In this document: piece by piece, positions 30,555 through 37,943 of the stretch | Numbering within the stretch: the stretch's first letter is position 1 | Layout: each line of letters opens with the position of its first letter | Origin: Georgenia_A wangjunii | Lineage (GTDB): Bacteria > Actinomycetota > Actinomycetes > Actinomycetales > Actinomycetaceae | Assembly (NCBI RefSeq): GCF_036421915.1 | Contig: NZ_JAZGOM010000003.1 | Strand: one strand, 5' to 3' | DNA: 64,000 bases | Translations under genes and position numbers: made by a program | Notes under the pieces: model-generated | What the model was told of the DNA's origin: nothing | Database searches by the model: none | Seen by the model: the letters and a program-made list of their open reading frames with translations, nothing else

Positions 30555-31967
30555 ATGACGGACGTCGACGTCGCGGGTTCCACTCTTGCCCAGGAGGGCG
30601 GGGCCGACGCGGCCGTGTCGGTGCGCAAGCACTACGACGCGATCGCGCGTGAGTGGAGCCTGCCGCGGGCCGGTGAGCTGTGGGACGGGGTCGCCCTCGC
30701 GCACCGGATGGGCCGGCTGGGGGAGGGGCGCGTCGTCGCGATCGTCGACGACGGGTTCGACATGTGCGTGCCCGCCCTCGCCGAGCACGGGCTCGTCTGG
30801 CCGTCCCGGCGCCGGGGGACGACGACGCACGGCACCGTCGTCGCGCTCCTCGTCCTCGCGGTGGCGCCGCGCGCCAGGCTGCGCCTCTACCCGGCGAGCA
30901 GCGACGGCCACTACGACCTGGCCCTCGTCGAGGCGGCGATCGCGCACGCGACGGCCTCCGACGCCACCGTCATCAACCTCAGCATCGGCCAGGCGTTCCC
31001 CATGGCCGACGTCCTCGACCACGAGGCCTTCTTCGGGAACCTCCCGGCGTGGCCCGGGCTCTCCTCCGCGGACCTCCCGTTCTGGGTGTCGGAGGGGCTC
31101 GGCCGGCTCGACGGCTGGCGGGCGCTCGTCCGCACACCGGCGTCGCCGCTCGGGGCCGCCGCGCGGACGGCGGTCGAGGCGGGTCGCGTCGTCATCGCGG
31201 CGTCCGGAAACGCCGGCGGGTACGCGTACAGCCCCGCGGTGGAGGACGGCGTCACGGCGGTCTCGTTCCAGCGTGTCGAGCGGGCGGCGCGGGACGGGCT
31301 GAGCGAGGACGCCCGCGCGACCCCGCCGTCGTTCAGCCAGTCCGAGCTCTCCGACCTCGCGGTGGCCCAGCCGGCCGGGGTGCTCGGGTCGAGCTTCGCG
31401 ACGCCCCTCATCGCCGGGCTGGTGGCGCTCATGTCCGACCCCGCGGAGATGCCCGCGTTCACCGGAACGGCGCGGCTGGCGGCGCTCGCGGCGGGGCTCA
31501 TGGTCCACCTCGAGCACGGCGCGGCCTGGTCGCCCCGGCGCGACGGCGTCGTCGACGAGCTCTTCAAGCGGGCGATCGACCGCGCGCCGCACCCGCACCT
31601 CGATCCCACGCACCGGGCGCCGTGCCCCGAGTGCGCGGTGCTCGTGGCCGACGCGTACATCAACTTCGGGCTCTTCCGCCTGGGCTGGAACGACCTCGAC
31701 AGCGCCGAGAACCTGCTGAGCGCCGCGGTGGCCGTCGCGCCGACCAATCCGCACGCGGCAGCGAACCTCGGCGTCGTCCACGCCCGTCGGGCGGAGGCCC
31801 TCCGCGACGACGGCGACCTCGCCGGGGCGCGCGAGCGGCTCCTGCGCGCAGGCGCGCTCGAGGCCCGGGCGTACGAGCTCCGCCCCGACCACGAGCCGTA
31901 CCGGCGGCGTGCGGCGGAGCTCACCGCCGCGGCCGAGGACCCTTCGCACTGGCAGATGGCGCCGTGA
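30555..31967 (+). CDS. Cytoplasmic subtilisin-like (S8) peptidase with TPR tail
   Basis: 470 residues, no signal peptide and no pro-domain. The catalytic set of subtilases is intact: Asp65 in VAIVDDGFD, His92 in THGTVVA, oxyanion Asn219 in AASGNAGG, and Ser280 in GVLGSSFATP (canonical GTSxAxP with Thr to Ser). After residue 350 come two or three TPR-like helical repeats (LVADAYINFGLFRLGWNDLD, AENLLSAAVAVAPTNPHAAA) and PCPECA just before them. Start ATG 30555 after GAGGGCGGTTGCT. The next gene, 117 bp downstream, encodes a small protein of the kind found beside peptidases in predicted NTP-dependent conflict/signalling systems, so this may be the effector of a two-gene module. Confidence 0.87.
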   Translation: MTDVDVAGSTLAQEGGADAAVSVRKHYDAIAREWSLPRAGELWDGVALAHRMGRLGEGRVVAIVDDGFDMCVPALAEHGLVWPSRRRGTTTHGTVVALLVLAVAPRARLRLYPASSDGHYDLALVEAAIAHATASDATVINLSIGQAFPMADVLDHEAFFGNLPAWPGLSSADLPFWVSEGLGRLDGWRALVRTPASPLGAAARTAVEAGRVVIAASGNAGGYAYSPAVEDGVTAVSFQRVERAARDGLSEDARATPPSFSQSELSDLAVAQPAGVLGSSFATPLIAGLVALMSDPAEMPAFTGTARLAALAAGLMVHLEHGAAWSPRRDGVVDELFKRAIDRAPHPHLDPTHRAPCPECAVLVADAYINFGLFRLGWNDLDSAENLLSAAVAVAPTNPHAAANLGVVHARRAEALRDDGDLAGARERLLRAGALEARAYELRPDHEPYRRRAAELTAAAEDPSHWQMAP

Positions 31968-32084
31968 GCGGGCGTCGAAGCCGCCCCCGCGGGGGGCGCT
32001 CCCGGCGATGATGCGTGAGGGACGACGACGGGCGCCGCATCTCGTCTCGACCAGATCGCCTTGACCACGACGAGGGAGCAGACC

Positions 32085-32558
32085 ATGACCGACACCCAGC
32101 TCCGGCTCCGGATCGACGGCGCCGAGGACCTCGACGCCGCCCACGCGGCCGCGGAGGCCGAACCCGGGATCAGCGTCAGCGAGGAGTTCCCGCCGCCGTC
32201 GGGGAGCATCGAGGCGCAGGTCGAGCCGGTGACGGCGGTGCTCATCGCCGCCGGCGTCGCGGCCCTGGCGAAGTTCGTCCTCGACTGGTGGGAGAAGCGC
32301 AAGGGCGGCCTCGTCATCGACCAGCGCGAGGGCGCCGAGGACGAGATCCACCGCGACCGGGACGTCCCGTGGGGCTACGTGATCGTGTTCCCCGAGGACG
32401 GCGGCGAGGTGAGGATCGAGACCGTCGACATGCCCAAGGACGCCATCCACCAGCTGCTCGAGACCGTCATCGGCGGCGCGTTCACGACCGTGACCGACCT
32501 CGCCGACGCCGCGAAGAAGGCAGTCGGCGCGGACAAGGTGACTACTCAGACGGCATGA
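32085..32558 (+). CDS. Small EACC1-like (effector-associated constant component) protein
   Basis: 157 residues from ATG 32085 (MTDTQLRLRIDGAEDLDAAH), directly behind GACGAGGGAGCAGACC. Predicted order is strand (LRLRIDG), helix, strand, then a hydrophobic helix of membrane-like character (EPVTAVLIAAGVAALAKFVL, residues 47-66) with DWWEKRKG, and a beta-rich end (GLVIDQREG, GYVIVFPEDGGEVRIETVD). This matches what I recall of the EACC1 family, described by comparative genomics as a constant partner of peptidase or caspase effectors; the match is from memory and not from alignment. It lies downstream of the subtilisin-TPR gene and overlaps the convergent pspC-like gene by 17 bp. Confidence 0.6.
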   Translation: MTDTQLRLRIDGAEDLDAAHAAAEAEPGISVSEEFPPPSGSIEAQVEPVTAVLIAAGVAALAKFVLDWWEKRKGGLVIDQREGAEDEIHRDRDVPWGYVIVFPEDGGEVRIETVDMPKDAIHQLLETVIGGAFTTVTDLADAAKKAVGADKVTTQTA

Positions 32559-32754
32559 GGATCCACAGGATCGGGTAGATGAGGAGCTGGCTGCCCGGCA
32601 CGACCATGAGGAGCAGGACGAAGAGGATCCTCGTCACCCACGGTCCGAGCCCGAAGCGTCGCGCCAGTCCCGCGCACACCCCACCGAGGACGCGTCCGTG
32701 GCGCGGGCGGACGAGCCCGCGGGTGGCGAAGCCGGTGTGGATGCTGCTGCTCAT
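32542..32754 (-). CDS. PspC domain membrane protein
   Basis: 70 residues. The PspC signature is plain: RPRHGRVLGGVCAGLARRFG, then LGPWVTRILFVLLLMVVPGS and LLIYPILWILMPSE, giving one re-entrant and one transmembrane helix. Stand-alone PspC domains occur in many actinobacteria and are thought to act at the membrane under envelope stress, but there is no phage-shock operon here. The reverse complement before ATG 32754 reads GACGAAGGAGCACGACC, a strong ribosome binding site. Its 3' end overlaps the EACC1-like gene tail-to-tail by 17 bp. Confidence 0.93.
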   Translation of the reverse strand: MSSSIHTGFATRGLVRPRHGRVLGGVCAGLARRFGLGPWVTRILFVLLLMVVPGSQLLIYPILWILMPSE

Positions 32755-33025
32755 GGTCGTGCTCCTTCGTCGTCGGTAGGACCAGCATCGAACCCACGCG
32801 CGCCCCGCACATCGGGGGATCCCCCTGATTCCCCCCCTGATCCGTGCACGCCCGAGGTCCCTGCACGACGCCCCCCAACTGGTGCTCCTGGGGTTTCTGA
32901 GGTGTCGTCACCGCCACAGGAGTGGACACGAGCACCACTCGGGGGGATCTCCTGCGCGAGGCGCCGCCCGGGCGCGCCCGAGGCGGGCGGCTGGGGGCAC
33001 TGTCCCGGGCGTCACCGGATCGACC

Positions 33026-33037
33026 TAGGCTGGCGAG
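33026..33037 (+). promoter_or_regulatory. Leaderless promoter box of recQ
   Basis: TAGGCT (33026-33031), 6 nt, GTG 33038; no Shine-Dalgarno. The 283-bp region 32755-33037 otherwise shows nothing distinctive. Confidence 0.6.
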
Positions 33038-35002
33038 GTGACTGACACGTGGACCGAGCCGGAGCCCGACTGGGGCGAGCCCCCGCCGGAGGACCTGAGC
33101 CCGTGGGACCTCCACGACCCGGAGATCGCCGCGGCCTTCGCGACCGACAACGGCGCCGCGGCCCCGCTCGCGGCGGTGCAGGCAGCGCGCGCCTCCACGT
33201 CGTCGCCGCTCGAGGCCCTCACGAGCATCTGGGGCTACGACGCCTTCCGCGGTGAGCAGGCCGAGATCATCGAGACCGTCGCCCGCGGCGACGACGCGCT
33301 CGTCCTCATGCCGACCGGCGGCGGGAAGAGCCTGTGCTACCAGATCCCGGCGCTCGTCCGGGAGGGCACGGGCGTCGTCATCAGCCCCCTCATCGCCCTC
33401 ATGCACGACCAGGTCGACGCCCTCGAGCAGCTCGGCGTGCGGGCCGCGTTCCTCAACTCCACCCAGTCGACGGACGAGCGCCGCGACGTCGAGCGCCGGC
33501 TCCTCGCCGGCGAGCTCGACCTGCTTTACCTCGCGCCGGAGCGCCTGCCCGTCGCCGCCGGCCTCCTCGACCGGGCCCGCATCGCGCTCTTCGCCATCGA
33601 CGAGGCGCACTGCGTGGCCCAGTGGGGCCACGACTTCCGGCCGGACTACCTCGGCCTGACGATCCTGCACGAGCGCTGGCCCGACGTCCCGCGCGTCGCC
33701 CTCACCGCGACCGCGACGGCGGAGACCCGCGAGGAGATCGTCCGCAACCTCGACCTCACCGGCGCCCGGGTCTTCGTCTCGAGCTTTGACCGGCCCAACA
33801 TCCAGTACCGGATCGCCCCCAAGCAGGACGCCAAGGGCCAGCTCCTCCAGATCATCGAGAACGAGCACCCGGGCGAGGCCGGCATCGTCTACTGCCTGAG
33901 CCGCGCGTCGGTCGAGAAGACGGCCGAGTGGCTCGCCGGCAAGGGCGTCACCGCGCTCCCGTACCACGCGGGTCTGCCGGCCCAGACGCGCTCACGCAAC
34001 CAGGCCCGGTTCCTGCGCGAGGACGGCGTCGTCATGGTCGCCACGATCGCGTTCGGCATGGGCATCGACAAGCCCGACGTCCGCTTCGTCGCCCACCTCG
34101 ACCTGCCGAAGAGCGTCGAGGGCTACTACCAGGAGACCGGTCGCGCCGGCCGCGACGGCCTGCCCTCGACGGCGTGGCTCGCCTACGGCCTGCAGGACGT
34201 CGTCCAGCAGCGGCGGATGATCGCCGACGGCGAGGGGGACCGGCACCGCAAGCGCGCCCAGTCCCTCCACCTCGACGCCATGCTCGCGCTGTGCGAGACG
34301 GTCCAGTGCCGCCGCCAGCAGCTCCTCGGCTACTTCGGCGAGCCGAGCGGGCCGTGCGGGAACTGCGACACGTGCCTCAACCCGCCCGAGGACTTCGACG
34401 GCACGGTCCCGGCGCAGAAGCTCATGTCGACGATCCTGCGGCTCCAGCGCGAGCGTGGTCAGCAGTTCGGCGCCGGTCACCTCGTCGACATCCTCCTCGG
34501 CCGGGAGACGGAGCGGACGCTGCGCTCCCGGCACTCCGAGCTCAGCACGTTCGGCATCGGCACCGAGCTCGGTGACCAGGAGTGGCGCGGCGTCGTCCGG
34601 CAGCTGCTCGCCCAGGGACTCCTCGAGGTGCAGGGGGAGTACGGCGTCCTGGCCCTCACCGAGGCCACCGGCGCGGTGCTGCGCGGCGAGCGGGAGGTCC
34701 GGCTGCGCCGCGAGCCCGAGCGGGTGCGCGCCGCCCGCAAGCCCCGCGGCAGCAAGGCCGCGCCGGTCGACCTCGACGAGCCGCAGCAGGACCTGTTCCA
34801 GCGGCTGCGCGCCTGGCGTGCCGGCGTCGCCAAGGAGCAGGGCGTGCCCGCCTACGTCGTGTTCAACGACGCCACGCTCGCCGCCATCGCGCAGGCACGG
34901 CCCGGGTCGACGGCGGACCTGCGCGGCATCTCCGGGGTCGGCGACGCGAAGCTCGAGCGCTACGGGGCGGCCGTCCTCGAGGTGGTCGGCGCGACGGACT
35001 GA
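33038..35002 (+). CDS. recQ: ATP-dependent DNA helicase RecQ
   Basis: 654 residues from a leaderless GTG. Superfamily 2 motifs: motif 0 FRGEQAEIIE, Walker A MPTGGGKS (91-98), motif II IDEAHCVAQWGHDFRPDY, motif III ALTATAT, motif V ATIAFGMGIDKPDVRFV and motif VI QETGRAGRDG. The RQC zinc site is present (CETVQCRRQQLL and GPCGNCDTC), followed by a winged helix and a C-terminal HRDC domain (LFQRLRAWRAGVAKEQGVPA, ISGVGDAKLERYGAAVLEVV). RecQ unwinds 3'-5' and acts in recombination and fork repair. The first 55 residues are an acidic, Pro-rich extension not needed for the core. Followed by a GGGCCGG/CCGGCCC hairpin. Confidence 0.97.
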   Translation: MTDTWTEPEPDWGEPPPEDLSPWDLHDPEIAAAFATDNGAAAPLAAVQAARASTSSPLEALTSIWGYDAFRGEQAEIIETVARGDDALVLMPTGGGKSLCYQIPALVREGTGVVISPLIALMHDQVDALEQLGVRAAFLNSTQSTDERRDVERRLLAGELDLLYLAPERLPVAAGLLDRARIALFAIDEAHCVAQWGHDFRPDYLGLTILHERWPDVPRVALTATATAETREEIVRNLDLTGARVFVSSFDRPNIQYRIAPKQDAKGQLLQIIENEHPGEAGIVYCLSRASVEKTAEWLAGKGVTALPYHAGLPAQTRSRNQARFLREDGVVMVATIAFGMGIDKPDVRFVAHLDLPKSVEGYYQETGRAGRDGLPSTAWLAYGLQDVVQQRRMIADGEGDRHRKRAQSLHLDAMLALCETVQCRRQQLLGYFGEPSGPCGNCDTCLNPPEDFDGTVPAQKLMSTILRLQRERGQQFGAGHLVDILLGRETERTLRSRHSELSTFGIGTELGDQEWRGVVRQLLAQGLLEVQGEYGVLALTEATGAVLRGEREVRLRREPERVRAARKPRGSKAAPVDLDEPQQDLFQRLRAWRAGVAKEQGVPAYVVFNDATLAAIAQARPGSTADLRGISGVGDAKLERYGAAVLEVVGATD

Positions 35003-35021
35003 GGGGCAGCGTGGGGACGGC

Positions 35022-35040
35022 GGGCCGGTCTCGCCGGCCC
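35022..35040 (+). terminator. Hairpin after recQ
   Basis: GGGCCGG-TCTCG-CCGGCCC, 7-bp perfect stem 19 bp past the recQ stop. Confidence 0.55.
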
Positions 35041-35077
35041 CGCTCGGCGGAGCGCGGCCGACCGCGTCGAGGGGGCG

Positions 35078-35089
35078 TAACCTCACGGC
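35078..35089 (+). promoter_or_regulatory. Leaderless promoter box of the phosphotransferase gene
   Basis: TAACCT (35078-35083), 6 nt, ATG 35090, without a Shine-Dalgarno. Confidence 0.6.
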
Positions 35090-35884
35090 ATGGATGCGCC
35101 GTCCGGCGGAGATCGCGGCTGGGAGGGGGTCCCGGACGCCGCCGTCGAGGTCGCGCCGGGCGCGCAGCCGATCGGGCAGGGGCGTACCGCGCTGGTCTAT
35201 GAGCTCGGGGACGGAACGGTGCTCCGGCGCTACCGCAACGCCGGGGCGGACGCGCGGCTCGAGGCGGCCGTGATGGAGCACGTGCGCCGGCACGGCATCC
35301 CCGTGCCCCGAGTCCACCGTGCGTCCGGGCGCGACATCGTCATGGAGCGAGTCGACGGCCCGACGATGCTCGCCGACATCCTCGAGCGCCCCGTACGGAT
35401 CCGCGAGCACGCCGGCGTCATGGCGCAGCTGCATCGACGTCTGGACGGCGTACCGCCGCACCCGGGGCTCCCGGTGGTTCCCGGGGAGCCGGCGCGGCTG
35501 CTCCACTGCGACCTCCACCCGGGGAACATCATCCTCACCCCGTCGGGGCCGGTGCTCATTGACTGGTCGGAGGCGCGGTCGGGCCCGGCGGCCGTCGACG
35601 TCGCCGCGACGTGGCTCGTCGTGGCATGCCTCGAGCACCCGGACCCGACGGTCGACGCGTTGCTCGTGCCCGTCCGGGCGGCTCTGCTGGAGGCGTTTCT
35701 CGGCGCCGTCGACGACCGGGACGCCGCGGCGCGCATCCTGCCGGACGTCGCGCGGGCGCGGATGGCCGACCCGGTGACGACGCCGCAGGAGCGGGAACGC
35801 CTGGCTGTTCTCGCGGCGGGGACGACCGACGTGGGGAACGTCGCCGGAGGTGCGCCGGGCGGCGGTCCTCGGTTCGAGGCCTGA
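35090..35884 (+). CDS. Aminoglycoside-phosphotransferase (APH)-fold kinase
   Basis: 264 residues with the short APH/choline-kinase-like layout. IGQGRTALVYELGDGTVLRR is the nucleotide-binding lobe (Lys of the usual K is replaced by an Arg-rich LRRYR). The catalytic loop is LLHCDLHPGNIIL and the metal motif VLIDWSEARSGP. The bridge VHRASGRDIVMERVDGPTML matches aminoglycoside/fructosamine-kinase relatives. Most such chromosomal genes act on unknown small molecules and should not be read as antibiotic resistance. Starts as a leaderless ATG. It converges on nfo with inverted-repeat DNA between. Confidence 0.82.
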   Translation: MDAPSGGDRGWEGVPDAAVEVAPGAQPIGQGRTALVYELGDGTVLRRYRNAGADARLEAAVMEHVRRHGIPVPRVHRASGRDIVMERVDGPTMLADILERPVRIREHAGVMAQLHRRLDGVPPHPGLPVVPGEPARLLHCDLHPGNIILTPSGPVLIDWSEARSGPAAVDVAATWLVVACLEHPDPTVDALLVPVRAALLEAFLGAVDDRDAAARILPDVARARMADPVTTPQERERLAVLAAGTTDVGNVAGGAPGGGPRFEA

Positions 35885-35934
35885 ACCGAGGCACGCTGTC
35901 CGATCTGCGCCACACTTGTGATTCGTGTGACTCA

Positions 35935-35955
35935 TGTGGCGCGATTCTCGCCACA
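35935..35955. terminator. Bidirectional hairpin between the APH-fold gene and nfo
   Basis: TGTGGCG-CGATTCT-CGCCACA, 7-bp perfect stem. Around it, GCGCCACACTTGTGA (35906 on) and TCACGAGTGTGGCGC (35970 on) form longer outer arms, and GGCGCG-TT-CGCGCC follows at 35979. Suited to end both converging transcripts. Confidence 0.6.
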
Positions 35956-36015
35956 CCAGCCCGATGAGTCACGAGTGTGGCGCGTTCGCGCCGGAGTCGG
36001 CCCGGCGCCCGGCCG

Positions 36016-36777
36016 TCAGCCGGCGAGCGCGGCGCGGAGGAACGCGATGTCCTCCGCCTGCCGCTCGCCCGGCGTCTCGACGAGCGCGTCGCAGCCCGCC
36101 TCGCGGACGACGTGCGCGAGGAGCTCCGGCGGGATCGTGCCGGTGGCGAAGTTCGCGTGCCGGTCGCGGTTCGAGCCGGCCTCGTCGCGGGAGCTGTTCG
36201 TGTGGACGAGGTCGATGCGTCCGGTGATGGCGCGGACGTCATCGACGACGGTCTCGAGGTCGAGCCCGGCCGCCCATGCGTGGCACGTGTCGAGGCAGAA
36301 CCCGACGCCGAACTCGCCGACGGCGTCCCACAGCATGGCGAGCCGGTCGAGGGTGCGCGCGCACGCGTTCTCCCCGCCGGCGGTGTTCTCGATGAGGACC
36401 GGGACGGGGAAGGTCGCGCGCTCGAACATCTTGCGCCAGTTAACCATCCCGGCCGCGACGTCCTCTCCGGCCCCGACGTGACCGCCGTGGACGATGAGCC
36501 CCCGCCCGCCGAGCGCGGCGGCGGCCGCCGCGTGCTCGGTCACCATCTTGCGGCTCGGGATGCGGATCTTGTTGTTCGTCGAGGCGACGTTGACGAGGTA
36601 CGGCGCGTGGGCGTAGACGCCGAGCCCCGACGCCACGAGCGCGTCTGCGTCCTCGCGCGGCCGCGGCTTCTTCCAGCCCTGCGGGTCGGCGAGGAAGAAC
36701 TGGACGATCTCCGCGTCCACCGCCTGCCCGGCCGCTACGGGGTCGTCATCACGGACGTGTGCACCGATCTGTCCCAT
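36016..36777 (-). CDS. nfo: Endonuclease IV (AP endonuclease)
   Basis: 253-residue TIM-barrel AP endonuclease of the Xylose-isomerase-like/EndoIV family, which nicks DNA 5' to abasic sites using three zinc ions. Key ligands are visible: IGAHV at the start, YAHAPYLVNVAS (His), LIVHGGHVG (His), VLIENTAGG (Glu), FCLDTCHAWAAG (Asp, His), VHTNSSRDEAGSNRDRHANF (His, Asp, His) and ALVETPG (Glu). Leaderless start at ATG 36777 (TAGGCT box 36784-36789 on the minus strand). With two alkylation-repair proteins and a UDG-like protein in the same window, a base-excision repair theme is evident. Confidence 0.95.
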   Translation of the reverse strand: MGQIGAHVRDDDPVAAGQAVDAEIVQFFLADPQGWKKPRPREDADALVASGLGVYAHAPYLVNVASTNNKIRIPSRKMVTEHAAAAAALGGRGLIVHGGHVGAGEDVAAGMVNWRKMFERATFPVPVLIENTAGGENACARTLDRLAMLWDAVGEFGVGFCLDTCHAWAAGLDLETVVDDVRAITGRIDLVHTNSSRDEAGSNRDRHANFATGTIPPELLAHVVREAGCDALVETPGERQAEDIAFLRAALAG

Positions 36778-36783
36778 GGGACG

Positions 36784-36789
36784 AGCCTA
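36784..36789 (-). promoter_or_regulatory. Leaderless promoter box of nfo
   Basis: On the minus strand TAGGCT, then CGTCCC (6 nt), then ATG 36777. No Shine-Dalgarno. Confidence 0.6.
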
Positions 36790-36841
36790 TGCGGACCGAC
36801 CACCGGTGGCGCAGGTCCGGATGCTGCGGCGAGATGCATCC

Positions 36842-36886
36842 GGCGGCTCCGGCGTCTCCGGCGTCTCCGGTTCCTCCGGCGTCTCC
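36842..36886. repeat. 9-bp tandem repeat, 5 units
   Basis: GGCGGCTCC, GGCGTCTCC, GGCGTCTCC, GGTTCCTCC, GGCGTCTCC in direct succession in the gap between nfo and the MBL hydrolase gene (36778-36968). Non-coding simple-sequence repeat. Confidence 0.85.
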
Positions 36887-36968
36887 GGTGTGCGCGAGAG
36901 CGAGCGTGCCCGGCGGCCGGTCGCGTGGCCGGCAGCCGGACCCACGGAAACGAGAGCGTGCCACCGGT

Positions 36969-37769
36969 TCAGCAGCCGAAGTGGCGGCGCTGGCGCTCGT
37001 GCTCGGCGCGGACCCACTCGTCGGCCAGGCGAGGATCCGCTGAGGGGTGGCCCTCCTGCAGGTCGTCGAGGTAGCGGCGGTCGGCGTCGATCCGCACAAG
37101 CGCCTCGGCCCGGGTGGCCACGCGCCCGTGCCCAGGGATGACGAGCTCGACCCCGCCCTCGTCGAGCAGCATCGCGATCGCGTCGAGGGACTCGCTGTAG
37201 TGGGAGAGCGCGACGGCGTCGTCGAGGTCGAGGAGCGGCACCTCGCGGTCGGAAACCATGTCGCCGACGAGCAGTGCCCGATGGTCCGGGAGGTGGAGCG
37301 CCGCGTGGCCCACCGAGTGACCGGGGAGCGCCACGGGGACGGCCGAAGGACCCACCCACGGGAGCGTGACGTCGGCCGGGACCCGCGTCAGGTCTCCGGC
37401 GCCGGACAGGTCCTCGCCGGGTAGCTCGTGTGAGAGCTGCTCCGCGAGCTCAGCGGCATGGCTCACCGCCCAGGCCGCGGCCTCCGGCATCGCCCAGTGC
37501 GGCACACCGGGGAACGCCACGGTGCCGAGGACGTGGTCCCAGTGCGGGTGCGTGCTGAAACCGGCGACGACCCGCCAGCCGCGCCGCTCGATCTCCGCAG
37601 CGAGCGCGCCGCGCTCGGCGGCGGTCAGCGCCGGGTCGACGACGAGGCAGTCGCCGGCGTCACCGACGACGACGGTCGACGTCGTCTCCCACCGCTCGGC
37701 GGTCGCGACCCAGACGCCGGGCGTGACTTCTTGCAAGGGACGCCGCATGCGCTGAGCCGGTGCTGTCAT
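36969..37769 (-). CDS. MBL-fold metallo-hydrolase
   Basis: 266 residues from ATG 37769 (MTAPAQRMRRPLQEVTPGVW). The zinc-binding HxHxDH motif is FSTHPHWDHVLG; further ligands are in LPGHSVGHAALHL (His), LLVGDMVSD (Asp) and VIPGHGRVAT (His). The set is that of the glyoxalase-II-like/beta-lactamase-fold hydrolases. Substrate unknown. The frame is open further upstream but the added part lies in 41-bp repeats and has no Shine-Dalgarno. It is followed on the same strand by nfo after 191 bp that contain simple repeats. Confidence 0.85.
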   Translation of the reverse strand: MTAPAQRMRRPLQEVTPGVWVATAERWETTSTVVVGDAGDCLVVDPALTAAERGALAAEIERRGWRVVAGFSTHPHWDHVLGTVAFPGVPHWAMPEAAAWAVSHAAELAEQLSHELPGEDLSGAGDLTRVPADVTLPWVGPSAVPVALPGHSVGHAALHLPDHRALLVGDMVSDREVPLLDLDDAVALSHYSESLDAIAMLLDEGGVELVIPGHGRVATRAEALVRIDADRRYLDDLQEGHPSADPRLADEWVRAEHERQRRHFGC

Positions 37770-37792
37770 GGGCCCATCGTGCCGCGACGTCG

Positions 37793-37915
37793 GCCGGTTC
37801 GCGCCGGGCTCGCACGGGCGACCGGGAAGCACGGCCGGTTCACGCCGCGCGCGAAGAAGCGGCGGGGGAGCGCCGCCGGTTCGCGCCGGGCTCGCACAGG
37901 CGGCTGGGAAGCACC
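37793..37915. repeat. 41-bp imperfect tandem repeat, 3 units
   Basis: Units begin GCCGGTTC at 37793, 37834 and 37875. Units 1 and 3 share GCCGGTTCGCGCCGGGCTCG followed by CAC and, later, GGGAAGCAC; unit 2 is diverged. Intergenic, upstream of the MBL gene and downstream of the YeiH-like gene. Confidence 0.8.
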
Positions 37916-37943
37916 GCCCTTGCCCGAGGCAGCGCACCCGGCG

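Noticed and set aside
30234..32450. A 738-codon open frame on the minus strand across the subtilisin gene
   Set aside because: Antisense shadow of the protease and the EACC1-like gene; no motif, and composition is dominated by Arg, Val, Gly and Asp.
35090..35884. Antibiotic-resistance aminoglycoside phosphotransferase
   Set aside because: Only the general APH fold is supported; chromosomal actinobacterial members usually have unrelated or unknown substrates and there is no resistance context.
37793..37915. 41-bp repeats as a CRISPR array
   Set aside because: Units are contiguous without unique spacers, only three, and imperfect; a tandem duplication, not CRISPR.
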